DNA from: Neisseriaceae bacterium CLB008
Lineage (GTDB): Bacteria > Pseudomonadota > Gammaproteobacteria > Burkholderiales > Neisseriaceae
Length of the DNA: 64,000 nt
Reading direction: 5' to 3'
Assembly: GCA_041228285.1 (NCBI GenBank)
Contig: CP166133.1
Span: forward strand, 1,893,380 to 1,957,379
The position numbers and the translations under genes were made by a program. Below the pieces are notes generated by a model. The model saw nothing but the letters and a program-made list of their open reading frames with translations. It was not told the DNA's origin and ran no database searches. Position 1 is the stretch's first letter. Each line of letters starts with the position of its first letter. Positions 44,212 to 53,789 of this stretch are shown here, piece by piece.

Positions 44212-44919
44212 TTAACGGTCAACGTTACGAGGTTTGCCTTCATTCACCGTAATAAAATTATCGCGGTGCCAAATACCGACGTGGGCTTTCTTATCGGTTA
44301 AATTACCAAACTTTAGCTTCACGCCTACGCCAGGCATGACGTAATAACGCTCATGACAGGTTTTTTGACCACTGGGGTTGGGGGTCTTGCAAGGGCCAAA
44401 GGCCACCACGCGAAAAGTAACGTTGCCGCGGTTGTAAACGGCACCATTCTGGTATTCGTAATCAAAGGTTTCTTGCCGAGGCGCCACCACTAAAATAGTG
44501 CCAATACTGGCAGAAGTCGTGGCGGTGGCGGCTTTAGCCGATTTCGACAGACCATCTTCCTGTACGGGATTGTCTTGCCAATTAAGGCGGTAATAACGCT
44601 CTTGATCGTCTTTAGGACCATCATAAAAAATACGGAACACATCTTTGCCCTTACCAGGCAAGATAAGGTTGGCGGGCGTAGACAAAATCTCGCTGGCCGA
44701 AGACAAAGGCAAGGCTTCCCCACCCTCCATCGGTGAGCTAATGCGCTCAATACTCAAACTCACCAAACGCGCGCCATCCACTGTGTTTTCAATTTCTTTA
44801 GCCAACATGGTCTGGTCGGTGTGAATCAATGCGGTGATTTCACCCACGCTGATCGCCTGAGCCAAAGCGCTGACGGCCCATACCGAAGACGCAAAACCAT
44901 ATTTAAAAATATGCTTCAT
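44212..44919 (-). CDS. ecpB: ECP/Mat-type pilus chaperone, copy 2
   Basis: A 235-residue periplasmic chaperone with a signal peptide ending ALAQA. It has the two-domain chaperone pattern: ISSPMEGGEALPL, FRIFYDGPKDDQERYYRLNW and ILVVAPRQETFDYEYQNGAVYNRGNVTFRVVAFGPC. The ATG at 44919 follows TTAGGAGAAG; the upstream frame is not used. It is very close to copy 1. It donates strands to EcpA subunits before usher export. Confidence 0.85.
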   Translation of the reverse strand: MKHIFKYGFASSVWAVSALAQAISVGEITALIHTDQTMLAKEIENTVDGARLVSLSIERISSPMEGGEALPLSSASEILSTPANLILPGKGKDVFRIFYDGPKDDQERYYRLNWQDNPVQEDGLSKSAKAATATTSASIGTILVVAPRQETFDYEYQNGAVYNRGNVTFRVVAFGPCKTPNPSGQKTCHERYYVMPGVGVKLKFGNLTDKKAHVGIWHRDNFITVNEGKPRNVDR

Positions 44920-44936
44920 AAATCTTCTCCTAAAAC

Positions 44937-44957
44937 TGAGGGGGCCTAGCCCCCTCA
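44937..44957 (-). terminator. Hairpin between ecpA and ecpB, copy 2
   Basis: TGAGGGGGC-CTA-GCCCCCTCA is a perfect 9-bp GC-rich stem 17 nt before ecpB. Followed by AGTTTTAG on the minus strand, it is a weak terminator or mRNA stabiliser. The other operon has one at the same place. Confidence 0.65.
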
Positions 44958-44989
44958 ACTCAAGCACACACTAAAAGCTAGAAAACTTT

Positions 44990-45580
44990 TTAGATAAAGT
45001 CGCCAGTCCAGGTGGCAACGAATTGAACGTTCACGTTACCGTCCCACAAACCGTCGGTTAGGTCTTTATAGGTTGCAGGGGCGCCAGCAACAGAAGCAGA
45101 AGTAATGTTGAAGTTGAATTGACCCAAAGCGCTTACGCGGTCAGATTTACCGAATGCATCACCAGCGGTTAAAGCGGTCAAGCCAGAGTTCACGCCATTG
45201 GCGGTATCAATCATCACCACTTCGCTGTCTTTAGATAGTTTTTCGCCGTTCCATTTAACGCCCACTTCTAAAGTAGAATCGTCAGAAGAGCGAGCCAAAG
45301 TAGAAGAAATCACTTTAGAAGCCAATTTAAAGTCGGTCGCGCCTGATTGGCCTGCGATGGTCACGTCAAACGCGCCGTCTAGAGTGTTAAATGATTGTTG
45401 ACCTTCAGCATAGTTAAAGGTCAAAGATTTCAATGGAGTAACCACTAACATGCTTTGTGTGTCTTTAATGGCTTTTGCATCCCAAGAAGCGATGGCTGAA
45501 GCAGTACGTTCTGCAGCTTGCGCAACAGAAACAGTCCCCAAAGAAGCAGCCAACAATACGGCCAGTGTTAATTTTTTCAT
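44990..45580 (-). CDS. ecpA: ECP/Mat-type major pilin, copy 2
   Basis: A 196-residue pilin with a Sec signal peptide (LTLAVLLAASLGTVSVAQAA). Family blocks of EcpA/MatB are clear: KDTQSMLVVTPLKSLTFNYA, VVMIDTANGVNSGLTAL and the C-terminal GLWDGNVNVQFVATWTGDF. Length equals E. coli EcpA within one residue. ATG 45580 follows AAAGGAA. The copy 1 pilin has the same length and very high similarity. It polymerises into the pilus shaft. Confidence 0.9.
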   Translation of the reverse strand: MKKLTLAVLLAASLGTVSVAQAAERTASAIASWDAKAIKDTQSMLVVTPLKSLTFNYAEGQQSFNTLDGAFDVTIAGQSGATDFKLASKVISSTLARSSDDSTLEVGVKWNGEKLSKDSEVVMIDTANGVNSGLTALTAGDAFGKSDRVSALGQFNFNITSASVAGAPATYKDLTDGLWDGNVNVQFVATWTGDFI

Positions 45581-45675
45581 AATATTTCCTTTAATCACTT
45601 TCAACAAAAATATACAAGCGAGCGTGCTCATATAGACAAACAACAAAAACCCTTTAAAACGTAGTTCTTGTCGAC

Positions 45676-46008
45676 TTAAACATCCATCTCCAGAAGAAGC
45701 AGCGCATTCTTCAGTTCAAACATCGACTTTTCGCCAAGGCCTGCAATACTGTTGATGCCGCTTTTATCTAAAGACAATAATTCACCTACGGTATTGATTT
45801 TATTTTTTTTCAAGGCGTTCAACACACGATTAGATACTTCTAGGCTATCGACCAACAACTGTTTTTTTTCTTTTAAAACCTCTTCATCGCTGACCATGCT
45901 CTTACACTTCATCCACGCCCTCTCTTGCGTATCAAACTCCCACAGTTCACCACTGCTGGTTAAAGCAAATAAACTATTACCAACGCCTACCATTTGTGTA
46001 ATTTTCAT
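45676..46008 (-). CDS. Small protein with RNA polymerase alpha-CTD-like domain, copy 2
   Basis: A 110-residue protein, first gene of the second pilus operon. Residues 1-40 are strand-rich (MVGVGNSLFALTSSGELWEF). Residues about 60-108 resemble the alpha-CTD: NRVLNALKKNKINTVGELLS and GLGEKSMFELKNALLLL align with the RSANCLKAE and NLGKKSLTEIK blocks of RpoA, keeping the Arg and Lys that contact DNA. It may act on the pilus promoter as a regulator. A generic helix-hairpin-helix DNA-binding role is an alternative. Confidence 0.65.
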   Translation of the reverse strand: MKITQMVGVGNSLFALTSSGELWEFDTQERAWMKCKSMVSDEEVLKEKKQLLVDSLEVSNRVLNALKKNKINTVGELLSLDKSGINSIAGLGEKSMFELKNALLLLEMDV

Positions 46009-46710
46009 TTTGATGAACCTATCGTAAGAAATATGGGATTCAATATCGCCAACTTGCTGAGGTACACAACAAATCAACTGTCTATTATTAATGAGTCAAC
46101 ATAGCCAACTAAACTTGTGCCTATTATATCGAGCTCAATGTAAATATTTGTCCAGCATTTGTTAATAATAGTAAGTAAATGCTAAATATTATCAATATAG
46201 GGAAAAATCATAAAAAAACCCGTTAATATTTGAATTTTTATGCTTAATTTTACGTAAATTAACTCTACATAACATTTATTAACCTAATAAGCCCATAGAG
46301 AGCGGTATAACTAGAGATGATGAGTGGGGATGGCCGCATGCAGGCTCAAGCTAACAAGACCCCCTACGGATCAGGCGGCCTGAGCATTGGCTATAAATTG
46401 AATAAGTACACTAGGATAAATAGGAGCAGCAGCCGTTTATTTGATAACAAGTTGTTCCGAAGTACTGCCGCAAAAGGAACCACCAAGGCTCAAGCCCATC
46501 ATGAGCTAGGCCTACACTATTGATATGAAAATAAGTGTTTAAACGAACACCATTGGCGAGCACCCTGGCTCTACAGGCCTATGCTCAAAAGGAACGATCC
46601 TACCTAAGCCTTTCAGCCAAGATCAGACAGGCACTTAAACACTTTATCATTATTCTAAATAATTAATACGTTAAGGCTAATAGGGAATGGTGCTGAAGAA
46701 TGGCTTGATT
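46009..46710. other. Upstream region of pilus operon 2
   Basis: About 700 nt, very AT-rich from 46080 to 46290, presumably with the operon promoter; TAATATTT and TATTATCAATAT stretches are present but no single promoter stands out. An open frame at 46317-46523 has no ribosome-binding site or family and is not called. Confidence 0.4.
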
Positions 46711-46792
46711 TATGATGGGGATTGCAGTCATCCGTAACGTGGTTACTTCTGCATTTCCCCTGATGGTGACCGAGGCCATCAGGGGCTTTTTT
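46711..46792 (+). ncRNA. Candidate intergenic small RNA with strong terminator
   Basis: TATGAT (46711-46716) could be a -10 hexamer. A perfect 10-bp hairpin, CCCCTGATGG (46757-46766) with CCATCAGGGG (46776-46785), runs into T6 on the plus strand. No plus-strand gene ends nearby, and the flanking gene is on the minus strand. A transcript of about 70 nt is predicted. The -35 element is poor. Confidence 0.4.
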
Positions 46793-46822
46793 CAGCTCCA
46801 GATGGCCTCGCTCGTCAACCGA

Positions 46823-47296
46823 CTACAAGGGCGCCAAAGGTAGGCGCATTAAGGTACTGTACGAAGTGAAGCCTTCTTTCACGTACAGCGCCATAGCCCG
46901 TTCGTTTTTAGCCAAAACGCTGAGTTCCAAATAATGAACCCCTTGTGCCTGCGCCCATTGCTTCGCCTGCTGAATGAGCGCATGACCTAGCCCTTGACCA
47001 CGCATGTCTGCGCTCACCACCACGTCCAGAATAAAACAGCTGTTTTTGGGGACCAAACAGTTATAGGGCAGCGTCTGCTGCTTTTGCAAAATGATCACCC
47101 CCTTTACGTCGCCTTCGACTTCAGCAATATAAGCCATAAAGCTGTCTTTTTGAGCGATGACTGCCTCTAAAAAACCAATGTCTTGCGATGCGGCTTGCTG
47201 ATACTCCGGCTCATATTGTGCCATCTGTTGAAATAATACTTGGTATAAGGCCTGTATCGACGCCATGTCTTGTCGCTGTGCCACTCTAATATTCAT
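46823..47296 (-). CDS. GNAT-family N-acetyltransferase
   Basis: A 157-residue cytoplasmic acetyltransferase. Motif A, the acetyl-CoA loop, is VVVSADMRGQGLGHALIQQA, and the C-terminal NERAMALYVKEGF is the usual motif B. The substrate is unknown. It lies 100 nt after another GNAT gene on the same strand. Confidence 0.88.
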   Translation of the reverse strand: MNIRVAQRQDMASIQALYQVLFQQMAQYEPEYQQAASQDIGFLEAVIAQKDSFMAYIAEVEGDVKGVIILQKQQTLPYNCLVPKNSCFILDVVVSADMRGQGLGHALIQQAKQWAQAQGVHYLELSVLAKNERAMALYVKEGFTSYSTLMRLPLAPL

Positions 47297-47397
47297 TATG
47301 CTTCCTTCTCAAGTGCGCCTCATCGACGTCACCCACCATAATACAAAGGTCCATAAGTTTTAACCTATGGACCGCTCATCTACTCTTACAAAACAGC

Positions 47398-47943
47398 TTA
47401 AGGTAATGCCAGCCAGTCTACTTTAGATAAGTAGCTAATGTGCTCGGTCCGATAATCATTTAAAAACTGATTATATTGATGCACTTCTGTGTGATGGTGC
47501 TGGAACCCACACTTTGCTTGAGCTTTAAATGACTGTTCATTCTCAGCAAAATAGCCGCACCATAAGGCCTGCATGTTCAAATATTCATAAGCATGCTGCA
47601 TAATGGCTTTAACCGCCTCTGGAATCAAACCTTGACCCCAAAAAGGCACGCCAATCCAATAGGCCACTTCAGCTTCGTTATCGGCAATGTCAAAATTACT
47701 GTCTTGACCAATCAAAAGACCCACCATGCCAATGGCTCGATTATCTTCTTTCAAGGCAACGGCATACACCTCTTCATGGGCAAAAACGGTTTGGATAATC
47801 TCTAAACTTTGTGCCTCACTCTCATGTACAGGCCAACCGGCAATAGGCCCTACTCTGTCATCTTTAGCGTATTCATACAGGCTGGCTGCGTCGCTGTCCT
47901 GCCAGGGTCGAATAATCAAACGTTCTGTGGTCAACATCATCAC
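47398..47943 (-). CDS. RimJ/RimL-like GNAT acetyltransferase
   Basis: A 181-residue acetyltransferase starting MLTTERLIIRPWQDSDA, the RimJ/RimL family start. It has VAYWIGVPFWGQGLIPEAVK as the acetyl-CoA loop and NEQSFKAQAKCGFQ near the C-terminus. It may modify ribosomal protein N-termini or small molecules. Three successive ATG codons make the exact start uncertain by up to two residues. Confidence 0.87.
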   Translation of the reverse strand: MMMLTTERLIIRPWQDSDAASLYEYAKDDRVGPIAGWPVHESEAQSLEIIQTVFAHEEVYAVALKEDNRAIGMVGLLIGQDSNFDIADNEAEVAYWIGVPFWGQGLIPEAVKAIMQHAYEYLNMQALWCGYFAENEQSFKAQAKCGFQHHHTEVHQYNQFLNDYRTEHISYLSKVDWLALP

Positions 47944-48103
47944 TTAATCCCTTTCTTGATATTTTGTCGTTGTTGTCGGCGCTATTTTAAGCACAACAAG
48001 CCGCGTCCCCAAGAACCATATCAAAGCAATATCGGTACTTTTAAAAACAAAATAAAGAAAATCGGTTAATATAAACGTTTATTCACACCCAAAACAAAAC
48101 CTC

Positions 48104-48937
48104 ATGAACAACGCCCTAGATGCATTACAAAACAACCAAGCAGGCTATGTTTATGGCTCCGGCCAGCTTTCCCCCCTCTCAAACCATCCTCTGGCTCTGG
48201 CCTACGTCTCCTTAATCGTGGTTGAAAAAGGCCAAATACGCCTAAATATTCAGTTTCAAGACTATCTACTCAAAGCTGGCGACGTGCTCATCCTTGCCGA
48301 AGACTCCTTAGCCATAGTCAAAAACCAGTCCGGCGATTTTAGCTGCCAATATTATTTATTAAACCGAGACTTCGCTGCCGAGGTGGCCTATGTCTTGCCG
48401 CACTCACTCTTCGCCTATCTGTCAAAAACACCGGTATTTTCGCCCATTTTAGAACACGCCATACTACTACAGGCCTGGCAAACACAAAGCCAATTTATTT
48501 TAAACGAGACGACGCAATACCAACGCATATTGTGGCGGCAGCATCTGCAAAATTTCTTTTTGATTTTAGCCGACCTCATTGGGGACCAGCGGCCATTAAA
48601 TCAAAATGAACACAGCCGTAAAGAAAAGCTCTGCTGGCAGTTTTGGGCCATGGTGGCTCAGCACAGCCAGCAAGAGCGCGAAGTGGCTTTCTATGCCCGA
48701 GCCTTACACATTACGCCCTATTATCTATCCCAACTGTGCCAACACTATTTAAACGACAATCCTAAAACCCTCATTGACCGCCAAGTCATTCTGAAGCTTA
48801 AGCAGCTCTTAAAAACCAATGGTTTGTCGATTCAACGTATTGCCGACAAGATGCATTTTAACGATCCATCCTATATGAATCGCTATTTCAAAAAGCACAC
48901 AGGACTCACGCTAAGGCAATATCGGAAGGGGCACTAA
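48104..48937 (+). CDS. AraC-family transcriptional regulator
   Basis: A 277-residue regulator. The N-terminal part is a cupin-like sensing domain (LIVVEKGQIRLNIQFQDYLLKAGDVLIL). The C-terminal 100 residues hold two helix-turn-helix units, ARALHITPYYLSQLC and IADKMHFNDPSYMNRYFKKHTGLTL. It lies between the two pilus operons, transcribed away from the GNAT gene and convergent with pilus operon 1. The ligand and targets are unknown; pilus genes are candidates. Confidence 0.87.
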   Translation: MNNALDALQNNQAGYVYGSGQLSPLSNHPLALAYVSLIVVEKGQIRLNIQFQDYLLKAGDVLILAEDSLAIVKNQSGDFSCQYYLLNRDFAAEVAYVLPHSLFAYLSKTPVFSPILEHAILLQAWQTQSQFILNETTQYQRILWRQHLQNFFLILADLIGDQRPLNQNEHSRKEKLCWQFWAMVAQHSQQEREVAFYARALHITPYYLSQLCQHYLNDNPKTLIDRQVILKLKQLLKTNGLSIQRIADKMHFNDPSYMNRYFKKHTGLTLRQYRKGH

Positions 48938-49073
48938 AAAGAGCTCAGCCTCTCTAAGCAATACTGTTGACGAACCGGCCTTTCAATACCGTTCACATCA
49001 AGATACTTGATTTTAAATAGACTTAATATTCTTGCCTCAGTGTCTGGTCAGCCCAATACTCATCCCTATCTGA

Positions 49074-50705
49074 CTAAGGCAGCACGTCATTTCCACGCCA
49101 AACTGCCCTTACCCTCACCTCGCCTTGAGCCCGCACCACCCCAATCCAATCCTCACCCGACAGGCTAAATAAGGAAGTATTTTCATTCATGGGAAACGAT
49201 AGCTTTAAATTAGTTCTAAAAAAGCTGCCTTCTTGTGGTGCGTTGACCCATGGCGTTTCGGCCCAACGCGCGAACAGGATGTCTATGGGCTCATCGCCGC
49301 AACTATTGCGCGTACGCACCGTATTGCCAGCCTGATCGACATAACTTAAGAACGCTGAAAAAGGCACCTTAATTTTATTGTCCACAGAAGAAAATAGACA
49401 ATAATTAACCCCACCACTTGAGCGATGAGCAGGGCCGGTCACCTGTGCGGTAATCTCATTAGCCTGACGCGGACCGCTGGTGCTGACGATGTATTCAAAC
49501 TCAATCGGCGGCTCGACATACCCTACTTTTCCGGTTCGGCTTGGATTGAGCACAAAATCCTTATCGATGATGCTGATACCGTACTCTCTAGGCCGAATCA
49601 GCAATGTATTAGACGGCGTAAAATCATAATAACCCGACTGAACATAGCGCTCATTTCGAATTTGGAACGTAAAAAATCGCTGGCTTTGCTGTAGGTCAAT
49701 CCCGCTACGCACCAGCTTTCTGAGAAAGTCTTGCGTTAAAAACACATATAACCCTGTGGTTCCTTGAGTAAACATGCCGGTGCGATAGCCCGTCGCACTG
49801 TATGGATACCAATTAGTCGTATTGGCACTAAAATAAAGATCCGAAGCCGAAACCGAAATGCCTCCTAATAAAGCAGGATTTAAGCGTAATCCAACGCCAA
49901 ATCGATCATGAGGTCGTCCCTGAACATCATAGGTCACCAACTGGCACATCACCCCATTTTTACCTTGTATAAACGCCCCCGCACAAAATTCAGAGCCCAA
50001 ACCCACTGTGGTATTGCCATTACTGTCCACAAATAACTCTTGTAACGCATTGGTCGATTTTAAATTTAGCTGAGCCAACTTAGTGACGGTCATGGTATCG
50101 GTATTGGTTCGAACGTCATTAAAATCAGCACATTTCTGTCCTCGAGAAGGATCATATTGCTGCCGCGAGGCACAGCTGGTAAACACAATATTGGTTACTT
50201 CGCCCACGGGGAGTTGATTGAAATAAAGATAGGCGCTGTCGCTTAAAATAGGCCGTACATAATTGGACTGCCCTGGCGTTCCTTCACGCACCATGCCATA
50301 AGCACCATCACCGCCCACAACTTTTGGATGAATGAGGCCTGTTGAGGGACAGCCGCTGGCGGAAGTCATGCAGCGATTGCCCTGAAACGGTGATGGTATG
50401 GCTGGCGAATTCAGTACAATATCGTAATATTTATACGCGGCCGTCATCGTCGTGCTGCCCGCGCCCACATAACCTAAACTGCTGTGGCGACTAGCGAACT
50501 TACTGAACACGTTGGTGCCGTTAAAACGGCGCTCCCCACTTCGAAATTCACCGGCAATAAAAAACTCACCATCGATTTCATTATTAACCATCACATAAGA
50601 TTCAGTGCCAGACGCTGCGTAGACGGTACTCGTCAACAGCATCCATGACAGACACGCGATGCGCCACGGTGCCATGCCCAATATTGGCAGTTTACTCATC
50701 ATCAT
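49074..50705 (-). CDS. ecpD: ECP/Mat-type pilus tip protein, copy 1
   Basis: A 543-residue exported protein with a signal peptide ending near TVYA. The C-terminal third matches copy 2 nearly residue for residue and ends in the same WRGNDVLP. The N-terminal part has its own sequence with several cysteines (NRCMTSASGCPS, FTSCASRQQYDPSRGQKC). As the last gene of operon 1 it presumably caps the pilus. The operon lacks an ecpE gene after it; the next 130 nt are non-coding. Confidence 0.8.
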   Translation of the reverse strand: MMMSKLPILGMAPWRIACLSWMLLTSTVYAASGTESYVMVNNEIDGEFFIAGEFRSGERRFNGTNVFSKFASRHSSLGYVGAGSTTMTAAYKYYDIVLNSPAIPSPFQGNRCMTSASGCPSTGLIHPKVVGGDGAYGMVREGTPGQSNYVRPILSDSAYLYFNQLPVGEVTNIVFTSCASRQQYDPSRGQKCADFNDVRTNTDTMTVTKLAQLNLKSTNALQELFVDSNGNTTVGLGSEFCAGAFIQGKNGVMCQLVTYDVQGRPHDRFGVGLRLNPALLGGISVSASDLYFSANTTNWYPYSATGYRTGMFTQGTTGLYVFLTQDFLRKLVRSGIDLQQSQRFFTFQIRNERYVQSGYYDFTPSNTLLIRPREYGISIIDKDFVLNPSRTGKVGYVEPPIEFEYIVSTSGPRQANEITAQVTGPAHRSSGGVNYCLFSSVDNKIKVPFSAFLSYVDQAGNTVRTRNSCGDEPIDILFARWAETPWVNAPQEGSFFRTNLKLSFPMNENTSLFSLSGEDWIGVVRAQGEVRVRAVWRGNDVLP

Positions 50706-50708
50706 TCC

Positions 50709-53700
50709 TTATTTAGCCGCCACATTGATATTGATGTGGCTTTGACAAGCCACCTGACTCACCCACTCTTCGACTTGAGGCTGATCCAGCCCTAACATCA
50801 CCTCACATGCTGCGTCTTGCCGTCGCTCAATATCACTGAAAACTGTCGTCAACTTTATTTCTTCACTCAAATAAGCCTGCCCCTCTTGTTTCAGCTGAGC
50901 ATAAGGCTGGGACATCCCTGACTGAGAGGCTTGCTCGTACCCATACGCATGCTCAAATAACTCATCTAAGCCACTAGCTAGACCCTTCACGACAGGCACA
51001 TCAAAAATCACCGGCACAGCCTGTGCCGCAGAGACGTCTGCGGGGGCTAATGCTCGGGGTACATATCGACGAGGATCTGATTCAGGCGCTGAGGGGCTAA
51101 GCTCGTGTGGCATCGTGGGCACAATCAACCGCTCATTCGTGCTTGCTCGCCATGCTAAGCTTTGCGGCCGCGGGGCCATGGCTTCGTCGGCTAGGCTCGA
51201 CAGGGTAAGAGGCGGCACCACTGCCATCGGTGTGCCTATCTGAGGCTGTTCCAAAGTAGGTACCGGCAAAGCAGCCTCCCTTCTGGGCATGACGTTCGTT
51301 TTAGCCAACTGAGCACCCGTACGGCAATCTAAATCCCCTACCCATAACACACCCTGAGCTTTTGTTAGGTCCAATTCAACGTCACACTTCTGGCGCTCAT
51401 CCACTAAACTAATGGTGGGATAGCGCTTATCGACATCCATCGCAAAAGCGCCACTCTTGTCGGTCATGGTCTTACCAATGTGGTTTTTAATTTCAGTGTA
51501 GGCCAAAGCCTCCCCTTGAGCCGTGGTTAAACGACCAAATACGGTGACCAGCTGTTTCACTTCAGGGCGATACACCGCCACATTGCCTGGGTACAGCGTC
51601 ACATTTTGGGTTTTGCCCTTCACGATGTTGACGCTGTCCATGCTGTTCTTGTCGTTCATCAGCTCAACCTTATATTCGGCATACGGTGCCAAAGGGATGA
51701 AATTGTTCTTGCCGGTAAGCCTATAGTGACGTCCATTGATTTGCGCCGATAGCGAGGCGCCACCGGTCATATCGGTTTGAATAATCACGCCGGCATCTTC
51801 TCGTTTGCCACTTGGAACCACTTTACCTGCGCCCAATCCCACAGAGCCGCCTGCGGTTAGGTGACCACTGAGGCGCTGACTGTCAGGACGCGACAGCGAA
51901 ACAGTACCGCTGCTGTACTTCGTATCGAACATGGCATAGCCATTGGTGGAGAAGTCGCTATTACGGCCCGTTCTGTCGCGTAGCTGCTTAGCGGTATTGA
52001 TGCCGATGGCGCTGATTGGGCCATCTTCAAAGGTTTTACTGCCGCTCAAATCAAGATTCACATCGCCGTTGTCTGACGATAAACCTACGTTGACCCAGTT
52101 CGAGAGCGGAACAGAAAAGCCCAAAGAAATGTATTTACGATTATCCGTTGGTACATCATTACCGTACTGATAGCGCTGAACGCCTGCACGCAGGTTCATG
52201 GTGCCGCGGCGCCCGGAATATAAAGACGTGGCGTATTCAAAGTTATTCGAACGGGTGTTGACGCGCTTGTCGACGGTACGACTAAACGTGAGCGAGCCAC
52301 CTTTATCGATGAATTGATTAACATTAAGGGTGCCGCCAAATGAATAGACATCGCTGTCGTAAATGCCTAGATCACCTTTAATATTGCTTTTCTCTTTACT
52401 GGCCCAGACTGAGCCATAGCCCTTGGGGATGACGGCGGTGGCGTTAACGATGTTGCGATAACGCCCTTTCTCGGAGATCAAACCTTGCCAGCCCACGCTA
52501 CCATAATCCAGCACGGCCAAACTCAAGGCTGTTTCATTGACAAAATGGCTGTCAAAAACATAGCTAGACGTTTGTATCGAGAGTCCAGACAAAACCGGTA
52601 GATTAACCGCGGCCGAAACGCCCAGTAAATAGGTTTCTTTGGTGCCACCTGTCAAGCGCTCGACTTTGCGGTCGTAATCCACGTAGCCACCATAGACTTC
52701 CCAGCTGACTTCATTCATGTCCGCATTACTGTTCGAAAAAGCCTTATTGATGCGATGGGTCGTTCTGGATCGAACCTCACCGTCAATCATGACCTCTATG
52801 TCGACATCGTAAATGCCAAAAGGCAATCGGCCGGTATCAATTTCAAAACTCCCCATGGGAAAGTTTTCAATGCTGAGTAAACGGCCATTTCGATAAACAT
52901 GAGCCTCACCCGCTGCCGGCATAAAAATAGTGATGGGGGTTAAGGAGTATTGATTACTTTTAATTTTAGTAGACGACTGGTTACCCATAGTCGCACCGTA
53001 AACTTTACTGGCATTGAGCGCTGACAAACTGGCAATAGACTGCAGATTCCAGGTATCGAACATTCCCAAGGCCAAGCGATTGCCGTTCACGTCGCGTTCG
53101 TACAGGGCGCGATAAATTTCACTACTTTGCTCAGCGCCTTTACCCACACCATAAACCGAACCATCTAAGGAAAAATGATGTTCTTTATAGCCTATGGTGT
53201 TACGGATATTCACGTAGTTATTGTTGCTATTGACCCCATTTCTGACCCGAGTTTGGTACACCCCCAGATCATAAGACAAAACAGCAGATAAGCTGTCTAC
53301 CGAGGATTTTGCTAAAGTAAACTGCCGAGGAATGACTGCTGTAGACAACGCTTCTTCGTTGACGTCTAGGGTCAATACAAAAGATTTAATGCTGAGATTT
53401 AAGGCCGCGTCGTCCGACAGCTTGATGTGAGTACTGTTGTCAAAATAGCGCGCTTCTATGCCCAAAATCATGGCTTCGGTTTCAGACGACAGAACCGCCC
53501 CCTTAGGGTCTTGATGCAGAACCACCTCTTGAATCAATAATCGGCCTTCTTGTAAAGCAATGGCCGCATCGGCTACTTTTTGCCGCTCATCTGGATTACC
53601 GCCCACCAAGCGTAAATACACAGGCACGGTCAAACCTTGCTGTAACGCCTGCCCAAACATACCGGGGATGACGTATTCGCCCAAGCGCACATCACCTAAA

Positions 53701-53789
53701 GGCTGATCCGCCAGCGCTGGCGTACTGACAAAGGCAACCATCACCGAGCCAGAGATGATTTTGACATTAAAGATAAACTGTTTTCCCAT
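50709..53789 (-). CDS. ecpC: ECP/Mat-type outer-membrane usher with extension, copy 1
   Basis: A 1026-residue usher highly similar to copy 2 over its first 820 residues (GDVRLGEYVIPGMFGQALQQ, YKVELMNDKNSMDSVNIVKG, PGNVAVYRPEVKQLVTVFG). The extra C-terminal part, about 200 residues, is shorter and more divergent, but keeps RPQSLAWRA, RRYVPRALAPA and YLSEEIKLTTVFSDI, and ends with paired cysteines. The stop lies 3 nt before ecpD. Confidence 0.86.
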   Translation of the reverse strand: MGKQFIFNVKIISGSVMVAFVSTPALADQPLGDVRLGEYVIPGMFGQALQQGLTVPVYLRLVGGNPDERQKVADAAIALQEGRLLIQEVVLHQDPKGAVLSSETEAMILGIEARYFDNSTHIKLSDDAALNLSIKSFVLTLDVNEEALSTAVIPRQFTLAKSSVDSLSAVLSYDLGVYQTRVRNGVNSNNNYVNIRNTIGYKEHHFSLDGSVYGVGKGAEQSSEIYRALYERDVNGNRLALGMFDTWNLQSIASLSALNASKVYGATMGNQSSTKIKSNQYSLTPITIFMPAAGEAHVYRNGRLLSIENFPMGSFEIDTGRLPFGIYDVDIEVMIDGEVRSRTTHRINKAFSNSNADMNEVSWEVYGGYVDYDRKVERLTGGTKETYLLGVSAAVNLPVLSGLSIQTSSYVFDSHFVNETALSLAVLDYGSVGWQGLISEKGRYRNIVNATAVIPKGYGSVWASKEKSNIKGDLGIYDSDVYSFGGTLNVNQFIDKGGSLTFSRTVDKRVNTRSNNFEYATSLYSGRRGTMNLRAGVQRYQYGNDVPTDNRKYISLGFSVPLSNWVNVGLSSDNGDVNLDLSGSKTFEDGPISAIGINTAKQLRDRTGRNSDFSTNGYAMFDTKYSSGTVSLSRPDSQRLSGHLTAGGSVGLGAGKVVPSGKREDAGVIIQTDMTGGASLSAQINGRHYRLTGKNNFIPLAPYAEYKVELMNDKNSMDSVNIVKGKTQNVTLYPGNVAVYRPEVKQLVTVFGRLTTAQGEALAYTEIKNHIGKTMTDKSGAFAMDVDKRYPTISLVDERQKCDVELDLTKAQGVLWVGDLDCRTGAQLAKTNVMPRREAALPVPTLEQPQIGTPMAVVPPLTLSSLADEAMAPRPQSLAWRASTNERLIVPTMPHELSPSAPESDPRRYVPRALAPADVSAAQAVPVIFDVPVVKGLASGLDELFEHAYGYEQASQSGMSQPYAQLKQEGQAYLSEEIKLTTVFSDIERRQDAACEVMLGLDQPQVEEWVSQVACQSHININVAAK

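Noticed and set aside
46317-46523. 68-codon open frame between the pilus operon and the GNAT gene
   Set aside because: It has no ribosome-binding site, no family resemblance and mixed low-complexity composition; probably chance.
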